The notes under the pieces: generated by a model
Seen by the model: the letters and a program-made list of their open reading frames with translations, nothing else
Databases searched by the model: none
Told to the model about the DNA's origin: nothing
Part shown: in pieces, positions 16,725 through 24,401 of the stretch
Position numbering within the stretch: the first letter of the stretch is position 1
How the letters are laid out: every line of letters starts with the position of its first letter
Translations under genes and position numbers: made by a program
Assembly (NCBI GenBank): GCA_031291685.1
Contig: JARLIP010000151.1
Location: 1-44,637 of the forward strand
Reading direction: 5' to 3'
From: Caulobacteraceae bacterium
GTDB taxonomy: Bacteria > Pseudomonadota > Alphaproteobacteria > Caulobacterales > Caulobacteraceae
Length of the DNA stretch: 44,637 bases

Positions 16725-17116
16725 TGCAGGGGCAGCCGGGGCCGCGGGTGGCCCCTGTCGTCGATGAGGGCGCGGACCCGGTCGATGAGCTGGTCCGACA
16801 GGAGCGGCTTTTCGACGATCTCCACACCGGCGGTCTGCGCCAGACGACGCACGCTGGGGGTCGAGGTGGTGATCAGCAGGGCGGGGGGCGTTGATTGCCG
16901 CGCGCGCAGGGTCTCCAGCAGCTCCAGCCCGCTCATCCCCGGCATCTTCTGGTCCAGCACCAGACACGACCGCTCGGGAAGATCTCCCAGATCGAGCACG
17001 GCTTGGGCGTCCTCGCACGCCACGACCCGGAAGCCCTCCAACTCGAACGAGAAGGTGAGGGCGTTGAGCAGGGCGGGGTCGTCATCGACCAATATGACAA
17101 GCGATGAATTTGGCAC
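16721..17116 (-). CDS. Single-domain response regulator, FixT-like candidate
   Basis: A stand-alone receiver domain of 131 residues from the GTG at 17116 (MPNSSLVILVDDD). The frame is open to a TTG at 17155, but the GTG gives the normal short receiver N-terminus and leaves room for a leader after the FixK-type box at 17193-17206. All receiver residues are present: DDD at 11-13, D55 in LVLDQKMPG, T83/T84 and K103 in VEKPL. Two Cys (C34, C51) lie near the active-site face. In Caulobacter crescentus FixT, a single-domain receiver made under FixK control, inhibits FixL and has been reported to bind an iron-sulfur cluster. Position next to fixLJ and the FixK-like box suggest the same feedback role here, by inference. 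No output domain. Confidence 0.75.
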   Translation of the reverse strand: MPNSSLVILVDDDPALLNALTFSFELEGFRVVACEDAQAVLDLGDLPERSCLVLDQKMPGMSGLELLETLRARQSTPPALLITTSTPSVRRLAQTAGVEIVEKPLLSDQLIDRVRALIDDRGHPRPRLPLH

Positions 17117-17147
17117 GGTGGTGATTCCGATGACCGAAGGAGCGAAA

Positions 17148-17171
17148 ATAAGCAATTACGATAAGCAATTA
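17148..17171. repeat. Direct repeat ATAAGCAATTA x2
   Basis: ATAAGCAATTA occurs at 17148-17158 and 17161-17171, period 13, in the promoter region of the receiver gene and just downstream of the FixK-type box. It may include the -10 region; otherwise unexplained. Confidence 0.5.
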
Positions 17172-17192
17172 GGGCGCCACAAAGTCTGGGCT

Positions 17193-17206
17193 TTGAGGCA
17201 GGTCAA
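17193..17206 (-). promoter_or_regulatory. FixK/FNR-type box upstream of the receiver gene
   Basis: TTGAGGCAGGTCAA fits the FixK core TTGA-N6-TCAA exactly. Its centre is about 83 bp before the GTG at 17116, so a start of transcription 41 bp downstream would give a leader of about 40 nt. This is the classic class II activator spacing. Confidence 0.55.
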
Positions 17207-17223
17207 TAAGGTGGTGCGGCGTT

Positions 17224-17835
17224 TTAGGCCTCCGCGGTCAGCACCATGCGGACGAGTTCCGACAGGCTGGCGGCCTGCATCTTGGTCATCAGGTTCGCGC
17301 GATAGACCTCTACCGTGCGCGGACTGATCCCCAGTTCATGGGCGACGACCTTGTTGGGCTGGCCGGCGACCACGCCGTTAAGCACCTGCCGCTCCCGGGC
17401 TGACAACATGCCGAGCCTTGCAGCCACAGCGGCGCGCTCCTCGTCCCGGTGATTTCGGTGTTCGCCGACCTCGAAGGCGGTCTTGAGGGCTTTGAGAATG
17501 ACGTCGTCATCGAAGGGCTTTTCGATGAAGTCGATGACGCCGCCCTTCATGGCCTCGACCGCCAGGGGCACATCCCCGTGTCCGGTGATCACGATCACCG
17601 GCATCCCGACCCCCATCTCGTTCAGCCGCCGCACCAGATCCAGGCCGCTGAGGCCCGGCATCCGCACGTCGGTGATGATACAGCCCGGATCGAGGGTCGG
17701 CAGCTTGGCGAGGAAGGCGTCGGCGGATTCGTAAGTGCGGACCAGGAAGTCGGCGGTGTCGAGCAGAAACGCCAGGGAATCCCGAACCGCGTCGTCATCG
17801 TCGATCACATGTACCAGCAACTCAGCACGCATCAT
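17224..17835 (-). CDS. fixJ: Oxygen-response regulator FixJ
   Basis: A 203-residue response regulator: a receiver with IDDDD, phospho-acceptor D56 in [13 protein letters not shown], the TGHGD loop, and K106 in [11 protein letters not shown], then a LuxR/NarL-type helix-turn-helix ([43 protein letters not shown]). The VRMPG, GHGDVP and EKPF motifs and the length are those of FixJ. The ATG at 17835 was preferred over a GTG at 17847 because a GACGAG ribosome site precedes it; ATG 17832 is equally possible. Its start overlaps the end of fixL. When phosphorylated by FixL under low oxygen it should activate fixK, which is divergent from fixL. Confidence 0.93.
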   Translation of the reverse strand: MMRAELLVHVIDDDDAVRDSLAFLLDTADFLVRTYESADAFLAKLPTLDPGCIITDVRMPGLSGLDLVRRLNEMGVGMPVIVITGHGDVPLAVEAMKGGVIDFIEKPFDDDVILKALKTAFEVGEHRNHRDEERAAVAARLGMLSARERQVLNGVVAGQPNKVVAHELGISPRTVEVYRANLMTKMQAASLSELVRMVLTAEA

Positions 17836-19354
17836 CAATCTCGTCACGATTCACCGTGCGTAACGTAAATCGGAACGTGGCGCCGCCGTCACCATTCTTC
17901 TCAACCCAAATGCGTCCGCCGTGCGCCTCGACGATCGTGCGGCAGATCGAAAGGCCCACGCCCATCCCTTGGGCCTTGCTGGTGACGAAGGGTTGGAACA
18001 GGCGCTCGGCGACGTCCTCGCTAATGCCCGGCCCCGTATCCGAAACGCTGACCTGGGCCATGCCGGGCTCGGTCGATTCGGTGCTGATCACCAGTTCACG
18101 CCGATCGGAATCCGCCATGGCGTCAATGGCGTTGCGGATCAGGTTCAGCGCCACCTGCTGGATCTGCACCCGGTCGGCCAGGACCATGTCCGCGCCCTGA
18201 CTGAAGGCGAAGCGCACCCGCACGCCATATTCCTTGGCGCCCACCAGGGCCAGGGCGCTGGCCTCTTCCAGAAGCTTGGTCAGGTTCTCCACCGACCGCT
18301 CTGTCTCGCCCCGGGCGACGAAGTCCCGCAGGTGGCGGATCACCTGTCCGGCCCTCAAGGCCTGATCGCTGGCCTTGTCCAGGGCGTCGCCGATGCGTTC
18401 GCGATCCGGATCGGGGTTGGCCAGCAGGCGGCGCACGCCCTTCAGATAGTTGGCGACCGCCGAGAGGGGCTGGTTGAGTTCGTGGGCGAGGGTCGAGGCC
18501 ATCTCGCCCATGGCGCTGAGCCGCGAGATGTGGACCAACTCTGACTGCAACTCCTGTAGGCGGGCCTCGGATTCCTGCCGCTCGGACAGATCGCGCATGA
18601 AACCGGTGAAAAAGCGCCGTTCCTTGGTGCGAACCTCCGCCACCGACAACTCCACCGGGAAGGTCGAACCATCCCGGCGCTCACCCACCACGATGCGGCC
18701 GACGCCGATAATGCGCCGCTCGCCGGTCTGGCGATAGCGCTGGAGGTAGCCGTCGTGGGCGCGGCGATAGGAATCCGGCATCAGCAGCTTGACGTTCTGG
18801 CCCACGGCTTCCTGAGCTGTCCAGCCGAACAGCCGCTGGGCGGCGGCGCTGAAGGACAGCATAACGCCTTGTTCGTCGATCACCACCATGGCGTCGGGGA
18901 CCGTGTCCAGGATTGATTGCAAGTGGGCCTCACGCTCGGTCAGATGGGCCGTGATGGTCCCCGCCTGGGAGCGGGAGCGCAGTAGCCATTCCCCGGCCAA
19001 CGAGACTCCGACACCGACAAATCCGAACATGATCGGCCCGATCTGGTCGGAGCCGAAGCCCCGCGCGGCGATCAGTCCGCCTATCAGGGACACCCCGGCG
19101 CAGGTCAGGCCAGGTCCCACTCCGCCCAACATGGCGCTGATAATGACCGTGGAGATGGACAGCAGACCGACCGTCTCCGCTCCGAGCAGAGACAGAAGCC
19201 AAACATGACCCAGGGCCATGATGGCCCCGGTCAGGATCGCGAACAAATAAACAACCAAAAGAAGTTGCGCCCGCGCGGGCCTAGCCGTCGGGTTGATCTG
19301 ATCGCGCCAAAGTTGCTTCATGGGCCAAGGCTTAGGCCCGGCTTTGTCGCCCAT
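17822..19354 (-). CDS. fixL: Haem PAS oxygen-sensor histidine kinase FixL
   Basis: A 510-residue kinase. Several N-terminal membrane helices (about 30-125) are followed by a haem PAS domain, HisKA and HATPase. The PAS contains the FixL haem motif [11 protein letters not shown] with proximal H200, and R220 in [16 protein letters not shown], the residue that contacts bound O2. The phospho-acceptor is H291 in [20 protein letters not shown]. With the ATG at 19354 these numbers match Bradyrhizobium FixL (H200, R220, H291), which supports this start over the TTG at 19357. C-terminal ATPase motifs are [16 protein letters not shown] and GMGVGLSI. A membrane-anchored O2 sensor: kinase off with O2 bound, on when O2 is low. 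Confidence 0.95.
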   Translation of the reverse strand: MGDKAGPKPWPMKQLWRDQINPTARPARAQLLLVVYLFAILTGAIMALGHVWLLSLLGAETVGLLSISTVIISAMLGGVGPGLTCAGVSLIGGLIAARGFGSDQIGPIMFGFVGVGVSLAGEWLLRSRSQAGTITAHLTEREAHLQSILDTVPDAMVVIDEQGVMLSFSAAAQRLFGWTAQEAVGQNVKLLMPDSYRRAHDGYLQRYRQTGERRIIGVGRIVVGERRDGSTFPVELSVAEVRTKERRFFTGFMRDLSERQESEARLQELQSELVHISRLSAMGEMASTLAHELNQPLSAVANYLKGVRRLLANPDPDRERIGDALDKASDQALRAGQVIRHLRDFVARGETERSVENLTKLLEEASALALVGAKEYGVRVRFAFSQGADMVLADRVQIQQVALNLIRNAIDAMADSDRRELVISTESTEPGMAQVSVSDTGPGISEDVAERLFQPFVTSKAQGMGVGLSICRTIVEAHGGRIWVEKNGDGGATFRFTLRTVNRDEIDDAC

Positions 19355-19403
19355 CAAGCGCTCCGGTGAATTACGTCCTTATGCCAAGTCCCGCCTAGCG
19401 CCG

Positions 19404-19425
19404 GTATCCGTAGTTCTACTTAGGG
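19404..19425 (+). promoter_or_regulatory. Possible FixJ-binding site in the fixL-fixK intergenic region
   Basis: Contains the small palindrome GTAG-TT-CTAC within TCCGTAGTTCTACTTAGG, like the GTAG-type half-sites of FixJ boxes, about 75 bp before fixK. Rests on resemblance alone. Confidence 0.3.
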
Positions 19426-19495
19426 AGACGACCTGAATTTCGGCGCCGCGGAAGGTCCGTTACCCATAATCCAACAACGGAACGGGAATTCAGAC

Positions 19496-20173
19496 ATGCA
19501 TACCCAGCAGGCTCATATCGGTCCCGGCGCCATCTCCGTCAGCGCCAGCGCCCCAAGCGGAATCGAAGTCACGCCCGGCCTGAATTTCCCGGGTTTCACC
19601 ATGCGCTTCGGCCGCAACGAGGAGATCTTCGGTCAGGCCGAGGAAGCGGACTTTATCTACAAGGTCGTCTCCGGCGCCGTGCGCACCTTCCGGGTGCTCA
19701 GCGACGGGCGCCGTCAGGTGGTGGGTTTCCACCTCGTCGGCGAGGTGTTCGGCGTCGAGCGCGGCGAGAGCCATCGTTGCTCGGCCGAGGCCGTGGCCGA
19801 CTGCGAGGTGGCCCTGGTGCGCCGCTCCGTCGTCAACAAGGCGTCCGACCAGGATCATACCGCCGCCCGCTGGATGTGGGGCCTGCTCAGCGCCGATCTG
19901 GAGCGCCTGCAAGACCACATGATGCTGCTGGGCCGTAAGACCGCCGTCGAGCGGGTCGCGGCCTTCCTGCTGGAGATGTCCCATCGCGCGCCCTGCGCCG
20001 GCGGCCTGGATCTGCCCATGTCCCGTAGCGATATCGCCGACTATCTGGGCCTGACCATCGAGACCGTGTCTCGGACCCTGACCCAGCTCGAGCGCGATCG
20101 CACCATCGCCATTCCCAGCTCCCGCCGGATCGTGCTGCAAAACCGCGCCGTCCTGAACGATCTGGATTCCTGA
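19496..20173 (+). CDS. fixK: FNR/Crp-family transcription activator FixK
   Basis: A 225-residue Crp/FNR regulator: a cyclic-nucleotide-like beta-barrel (FGRNEEIFGQAEEADFIYKVVSGAVRTFRVLSDGRRQVVGFHLVGEVFG), a dimer helix, and a C-terminal helix-turn-helix MSRSDIADYLGLTIETVSRTLTQLERD. The recognition helix has the E--SR pattern that reads TTGA-N6-TCAA boxes. The N-terminal Cys cluster of oxygen-sensing FNR is missing, so it should be a FixK-type relay that depends on FixLJ for expression. It is divergent from fixL. Likely targets in this window are the FixT-like gene and the usp-hemN pair. Confidence 0.92.
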   Translation: MHTQQAHIGPGAISVSASAPSGIEVTPGLNFPGFTMRFGRNEEIFGQAEEADFIYKVVSGAVRTFRVLSDGRRQVVGFHLVGEVFGVERGESHRCSAEAVADCEVALVRRSVVNKASDQDHTAARWMWGLLSADLERLQDHMMLLGRKTAVERVAAFLLEMSHRAPCAGGLDLPMSRSDIADYLGLTIETVSRTLTQLERDRTIAIPSSRRIVLQNRAVLNDLDS

Positions 20174-20222
20174 TAGGGGCTCGTTGATAAATTAATACGT
20201 CGGCTTCTTCGAACCTCTCCAA

Positions 20223-20256
20223 CCCGCTCATCCACGCCTTCGCGGGGATGAGCGGA
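20223..20256 (+). terminator. Strong hairpin downstream of fixK
   Basis: CCGCTCATCC (20224-20233) pairs with GGATGAGCGG (20246-20255), and an inner CGC/GCG pair closes a CTTC tetraloop with one A-G mismatch. It starts about 50 bp after the fixK stop. The following bases (ATATAAATT) are not a T-run, so termination is probable rather than certain. Confidence 0.5.
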
Positions 20257-20430
20257 TATAAATTGGAGCGATTTGTTTATTTCCTTGCGGGCCCTAAGCT
20301 CCCGTAAAGGCCTGTGGCCCCATACGGGGCATGGCTCATCCCGCGCCCAGAGCGTGACGGGCGAAGGCGGATCCAAGTTCCGCCGTCCGTCGTGCTCAAA
20401 ACTTTCGATTTAGAGCCTTTTTATCCGTTC

Positions 20431-20446
20431 CAAATGAGTCCATTTG
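20431..20446. promoter_or_regulatory. Palindrome CAAATG-N4-CATTTG before the HdeD-like gene
   Basis: Perfect 6-bp inverted repeat ending 36 bp before the ATG at 20483; does not fit the FixK consensus. Possible operator for another regulator. Confidence 0.3.
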
Positions 20447-20482
20447 AATCGGAAAGGGTCTGGCGGGAAGGAGCGGTAAGCC

Positions 20483-21052
20483 ATGCAGGATCAACCCCCC
20501 ACACATGCCGCCCAGGTCGCGGACCGGTTCTATGGCGTGGTGCTGTTGGCGCTGGCGGTGGTCAGCGCCCTGGCCCCTATGTTCGCCGGCGCCGTCCTGG
20601 CCTGGGTCTTGGCCATCGCGGGGGTGAGCGGTCTGGCCTGGCTCCTGCTCGACCGCACGCCGCGGGGCTTCGTCGCCGCCGCTGGCTGGGCCATCGTGGC
20701 CCTCAGCCTGGGCCTGCATCTCGTCCTGCACGCCCTCGTGGAAATGGGCGAACTGGCTCTGATCCTGACCGTGGGATTCGTCCTGCTCGGCGGGGCGGAG
20801 ATCCTGTTCGGGGTCGAGCGCTATCGGCGCAGCCGTCTGGCCCGGGCCCTGGTCGTGGTCGCCGGCGCCGCTTCGATCGCCTTTGGCCTGACCATCACCC
20901 TGGTATGGCCCGCGCTGCCGCCCTGGATGGCGAGCGCGGTCTTGTCCTTCATGTTCGGGGCCCTGGGCGCCGGCCTGTTGATCGGGTCGCGTCATCTCGC
21001 GCGGCTGGGACCCACCTCCGCGCTAAAGGCCAGCGACAATAGTTTGGTTTGA
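20483..21052 (+). CDS. HdeD/DUF308-family membrane protein
   Basis: A 189-residue, very hydrophobic protein with about six transmembrane helices: GVVLLALAVVSALAPMFAG, VLAWVLAIAGVSGLAWLLL, GFVAAAGWAIVALSLGLHL, LALILTVGFVLLGGAEILFG, ALVVVAGAASIAFGLTITLVW and AVLSFMFGALGAGLLIGS. The pattern, including FGVERYRR between helices 4 and 5, is that of HdeD-like (DUF308) proteins, linked in enterobacteria to acid resistance but otherwise uncharacterised. Ribosome site GGAAGGAG lies before the ATG. Position between fixK and the stress genes suggests a low-oxygen or energy-stress role. Its stop overlaps the FNR-type box for the next gene. Confidence 0.8.
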   Translation: MQDQPPTHAAQVADRFYGVVLLALAVVSALAPMFAGAVLAWVLAIAGVSGLAWLLLDRTPRGFVAAAGWAIVALSLGLHLVLHALVEMGELALILTVGFVLLGGAEILFGVERYRRSRLARALVVVAGAASIAFGLTITLVWPALPPWMASAVLSFMFGALGAGLLIGSRHLARLGPTSALKASDNSLV

Positions 21053-21062
21053 TCTGCATCAC
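21049..21062 (+). promoter_or_regulatory. FNR/FixK box upstream of usp-hemN
   Basis: TTGATCTGCATCAC matches the FNR consensus TTGAT-N4-ATCAA with one mismatch. The centre is about 64 bp before the usp ATG, so class II spacing would place transcription start near 21097. It overlaps the stop codon of the HdeD-like gene. Confidence 0.6.
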
Positions 21063-21119
21063 GGCGATCCTTCCAAGGTTCGGTGATCTTCGCCGCAAGA
21101 AAACGCGGAGATAGAGCCC

Positions 21120-21944
21120 ATGACCTACAAGACACTCTTGGTGCACGTGGAAGCCGGCGGAGGTTCCGACGGACGTGTGAAGCTTGCGACCCAGGTGGCC
21201 GGGCTTTTTGACGCCGCCATCATCGGTCTGGGCGCCGAGGGGTTCTATCCGATCCTGAGTTCGGGCTACGCCGCGGTCGATGGGGCGTTGATCGAGGCCG
21301 TGCGCGAGCGGATCGCCGCTGACCTGCCCGTGGCCGAGAAGCGCTTTCGCGAGTTGACCGCCGGGGTCGCCGCCGGGGTCGAATGGATCACCGGCTATGA
21401 CTATCCCCACACGGAATTGGCCCTGCACGCCCGGGGCGCGGATCTGATCGTCGCCACCCGTCCTCCTCGGCAGACCGGCGCCGCCTACGCGGCCAGCCCC
21501 GCCGACCTTCTGATGCGCCCGGGCATTCCGGTGCTGCTGGCGCCCGATTCCAATACCCCCTTGAGCGCCGAGACCGTGGTGGTGGCCTGGAAGGACACCC
21601 GCGAAGCCCGCCGGGCGGTGAGCGACGCCATGCCGTTCCTGGTCCGCGCCAAGAAGGTTGTCGTCCTGGCCATTAGCGGCGACAGCGACCCGGGCAGTGA
21701 AAGCGCGGGGGTCAAGGCGGTCGCCCAGAGGATCAAGCGTCAAGGCGCCAATGTGGAGGCCAAGGTGGTTCCGCGGGGTAAGGGCACCGTGGCCGAGGAC
21801 ATCGAGCAGGAGGCCACCCGTGTCGGCGCCGACCTGATCGTCATGGGCGCCTACGGCCATTCAAGGCTGCGAGAGTGGGCCCTGGGCGGTGCGACCGAAG
21901 ACCTCTTGGCGGCCTCATCGAAGTTCATCCTGTTTAGCCATTAA
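21120..21944 (+). CDS. Universal stress protein (UspA family)
   Basis: A 274-residue cytoplasmic protein. The C-terminal Usp fold carries the ATP-binding signature GAYGHSRLREWALGGATEDLL (G-x2-G-x9-G pattern); the N-terminal half (TYKTLLVHVEAGGGSDGRVKLATQVA) is a degenerate Usp-like copy, as in many alphaproteobacterial tandem Usp proteins. It starts at the ATG at 21120 after GCGGAGATAGAG. Preceded by an FNR/FixK box and followed 28 bp later by hemN, so the two are probably co-transcribed under oxygen limitation. Usp genes are common members of FixK/FNR regulons. The molecular role is unknown. Confidence 0.88.
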   Translation: MTYKTLLVHVEAGGGSDGRVKLATQVAGLFDAAIIGLGAEGFYPILSSGYAAVDGALIEAVRERIAADLPVAEKRFRELTAGVAAGVEWITGYDYPHTELALHARGADLIVATRPPRQTGAAYAASPADLLMRPGIPVLLAPDSNTPLSAETVVVAWKDTREARRAVSDAMPFLVRAKKVVVLAISGDSDPGSESAGVKAVAQRIKRQGANVEAKVVPRGKGTVAEDIEQEATRVGADLIVMGAYGHSRLREWALGGATEDLLAASSKFILFSH

Positions 21945-21972
21945 TCGACCTTATAGACTGTAATAAAAGATA

Positions 21973-23376
21973 ATGTCCAAGATATCCGGCGTGGCCATCC
22001 CTGCCGAGAGCCTGCGCGGAGACCCCGGCGCCGCGGATCTGATCGCCCGCTATGACGCCCGCGCGCCGCGCTACACCAGCTATCCCACGGCGGTGCAGTT
22101 CAGCCCCGCCGTGAATGCGCGGGTCTATGGCGAATGGCTCTCGGCCATCACGCCGACGCGGCCGGTGTCGCTCTATGTGCACGTGCCGTTCTGCGCGCGC
22201 CTGTGCTGGTACTGCGGCTGCAACACCCGCGCGGTGGCCAAGGCCAGTCTGGTCAGTGACTACGTCCAGGGCCTGCGCCGCGAGATCGCCATGGTCCGCG
22301 CCCTCATGCCGGAGGGCGTCTGGGCCAACGCCCTGCACCTGGGCGGCGGCACCCCCAACATGCTGTCCCGGGACGACATGGTCGATCTGTTCGGCGACCT
22401 GAAGCGCGCCTTCCGTCTGGCCCCAGGCGCGGACATCGCCGCCGAGATGGACCCTGCGGTCCTGACCCGGGACTGGGTGCGGGCGGCGGCCTTCCACGGC
22501 CTCAACCGCGCCAGCCTTGGGGTCCAGGACCTGTCCCCCCGGGTGCAGGAGGCGGTCAATCGCCGGGAGACCTTCGAGGTCCTGGCTAACGCCGTCGGCT
22601 GGCTGCGGGAGGTCGGGGTCCGCTCCATCAATTTCGACCTGATGTATGGCCTGCCCCGGCAGACCACGGTGGATGTGCTGTCGACCCTGGACCGGGTCCT
22701 GTCCCTGCGCCCCGAGCGGCTGGCCCTGTTCGGCTATGCCCACGTGCCCTGGATGAAGCCGCACCAGAAGCTGATCGCCGAGGCGGACCTGCCGGGGGCT
22801 GTGGCGCGGCTGGACCAGAGCCTGGCGGCGGCCGAGCGGCTGCGCGGCGAGGGCTATGTCCAGATTGGCCTGGATCATTTCGCCCTGCCCACCGACGAGT
22901 TGGCCATCGCCCTGGCCCAGGGGCGGTTGCATCGCAATTTCCAGGGCTACACCACCGACGCGGCCCCATCTCTGGTCGGCTTCGGCGCCTCGGCCATCAG
23001 TTCGCTGCCCCAGGGTTTCGCCCAGAACGAGACCGCCGAGCTGGCTTGGCGCGAGCGGGTTCAGGCGGACGCCTTGCCCACGGCCCGGGGCGTGGCCCTG
23101 ACCGACGAGGATCGCTTCCGGGGTGAGCTCATCGAGCGGCTGATGTGCGATGGGGCCGTGGACCTGAACGCCGTCTGCGCCCGTCATGGCCGGTCCCTGG
23201 ACGAGTTGGCGCCGGCCCTGGCCCAGATCGACGGGTTCGAGGCCGATGGTCTTGCCAGCCTCAGGGACGGGGCGATCACCGTCACCCCCCGGGGTGGGAT
23301 CTTCGTGCGCGCCCTTTGCGCCCTGTTCGACACCCACCTGAACCGCGAGGCCGCCCGCCACGCGCGGGTGGTTTAG
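21973..23376 (+). CDS. hemN: Oxygen-independent coproporphyrinogen III oxidase
   Basis: A 467-residue radical-SAM enzyme converting coproporphyrinogen III to protoporphyrinogen IX without O2, for haem synthesis under oxygen limitation. The 4Fe-4S ligands are C74, C78 and C81 in VPFCARLCWYCGC, preceded by the HemN-type YTSYPTAVQF and SLYVHVPF. LHLGGGTPN (SAM binding), NFDLMYGLPRQT and GIDHFA-like IGLDHFALP follow. The last shows true HemN rather than HemW. The length fits (E. coli 457). It lies 28 bp after usp; haem supply also feeds FixL itself. The 3' end overlaps the convergent LysR gene by 4 bp. Confidence 0.95.
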   Translation: MSKISGVAIPAESLRGDPGAADLIARYDARAPRYTSYPTAVQFSPAVNARVYGEWLSAITPTRPVSLYVHVPFCARLCWYCGCNTRAVAKASLVSDYVQGLRREIAMVRALMPEGVWANALHLGGGTPNMLSRDDMVDLFGDLKRAFRLAPGADIAAEMDPAVLTRDWVRAAAFHGLNRASLGVQDLSPRVQEAVNRRETFEVLANAVGWLREVGVRSINFDLMYGLPRQTTVDVLSTLDRVLSLRPERLALFGYAHVPWMKPHQKLIAEADLPGAVARLDQSLAAAERLRGEGYVQIGLDHFALPTDELAIALAQGRLHRNFQGYTTDAAPSLVGFGASAISSLPQGFAQNETAELAWRERVQADALPTARGVALTDEDRFRGELIERLMCDGAVDLNAVCARHGRSLDELAPALAQIDGFEADGLASLRDGAITVTPRGGIFVRALCALFDTHLNREAARHARVV

Positions 23377-24269
23377 GTCGCCGGCGCCGCGGAGAACACC
23401 TTGCTCAGCCAGTCGATGAATACGCGCACCCGCGGCGAAAGCTGTCGGCTGCGCGGATAGAGCAGGGAAACCGGCGTGGGGGAGGGCGGATAGTCGCTCA
23501 GCACCTCCACCAATGCGCCCGAGGCGAGATCCGCTTGGAGGTGATAGCGCGGGGCCTGGATCAGGCCCAGGCCCTGGCGCGCCGCCGCCACGAGGCTCTC
23601 CGCCGCCGTCACCGAGACGGTGGCCGGCAGGGTAATGTCGCGCAGGGCGCCGCCGATGCTGAATTCCAGCGGGATCAAGGCTCCTGTCACCGATGACAGG
23701 AACCCCACCATGTGGCGCCCTTCCAGATCCTCCAGGGTCCGGGGCGTTCCAAATTGCGCCAGATAGCCTGGGCTGGCGCAGGTCGCCTCCTCCAGCAGGG
23801 TCATGCGCCGCCCGACCATCTCGCCGTCCCGAAGCTCGCCCACCCGCAGCACGCAGTCGACACCTTCGCGCACCAGATCCACCAGCCGGTCGCTCTCGCT
23901 GATGTGAACCCGCAGGTCAGGATAGTCGGCCAGGAAGGCCGGCAGGTTCGGCAGGACGAAGTGGCGGGCCAGGGTTCCGTGGACATCCACCCGCAGCAGG
24001 CCCCGGGGCTTGCCGCCCCTAAAGGCGGATTCGGCGTCCTCGACCTGCGCCAGGATCGTCAGGCATCGACGATGGAAAGCCTCCCCATCCAGGGTCGGGC
24101 TCACATGCCGGGTGGTCCGCTGCAGCAGCTTCACCCCCAGCCGCGCCTCGAGTTGCTGAACGGCCTCGGTGACTGTCGAGCGGGGCAGGCCCAGGTCCTG
24201 GGCGGTCAGGGTGAAGCTGCGCCGCTCCACGACGCGGCTGAAGACGCGCATGGCTTCGAAGCGGTCCAA
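23373..24269 (-). CDS. LysR-family regulator, divergent from an SDR gene
   Basis: A 298-residue LysR regulator: winged HTH at 1-60 (MDRFEAMRVFSRVVERRSFTLTAQDLGLPRSTVTEAVQQLEARLGVKLLQRTTR), then the periplasmic-binding-like effector domain from about 90. The start codon is TTG (24269), supported by AGGA eight bases upstream and by the standard family opening MDRFEAMRVF; ATG 24251 would cut into helix 1. It is divergent from the SDR oxidoreductase, the usual LysR-target layout, with an inverted repeat (24285-24301) between them. The effector is unknown. Confidence 0.9.
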   Translation of the reverse strand: MDRFEAMRVFSRVVERRSFTLTAQDLGLPRSTVTEAVQQLEARLGVKLLQRTTRHVSPTLDGEAFHRRCLTILAQVEDAESAFRGGKPRGLLRVDVHGTLARHFVLPNLPAFLADYPDLRVHISESDRLVDLVREGVDCVLRVGELRDGEMVGRRMTLLEEATCASPGYLAQFGTPRTLEDLEGRHMVGFLSSVTGALIPLEFSIGGALRDITLPATVSVTAAESLVAAARQGLGLIQAPRYHLQADLASGALVEVLSDYPPSPTPVSLLYPRSRQLSPRVRVFIDWLSKVFSAAPAT

Positions 24270-24284
24270 GAGTGATGTCCTATT

Positions 24285-24301
24285 ATTCGGAATATGCGAA
24301 T
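24285..24301. promoter_or_regulatory. Inverted repeat ATTCG-N7-CGAAT in LysR/SDR promoter gap
   Basis: ATTCGGAATATGCGAAT, a 17-bp palindrome of the LysR-box type, 16 bp before the LysR start and about 100 bp before the SDR start. Suits autorepression together with distal activation of the SDR gene. Confidence 0.45.
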
Positions 24302-24401
24302 TGTGTTGCTGTAAATACGTTGATTATCCGCATGGAGAGAAGAGTCAATCTCCTCTCGTCGCTGGCGCAACGCTGGCGACCCAGCGATGAACGAGGACGA
24401 C

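Larger units (their letters stand above)
20174..20482. other. Intergenic region between fixK and the HdeD-like gene
   Basis: 309 bp without a supported gene. It holds a strong hairpin (20223-20256), an AT-rich stretch (TATAAATT, TTTGTTTATT) and the palindrome CAAATG-agtc-CATTTG (20431-20446) close to the next gene. The short frames here are shadows. Confidence 0.7.

Noticed and set aside
20183-20196. TTGATAAATTAATA downstream of fixK as a possible FixK box
   Set aside because: Right half-site does not fit (needs TCAA) and no gene is suitably placed after it.
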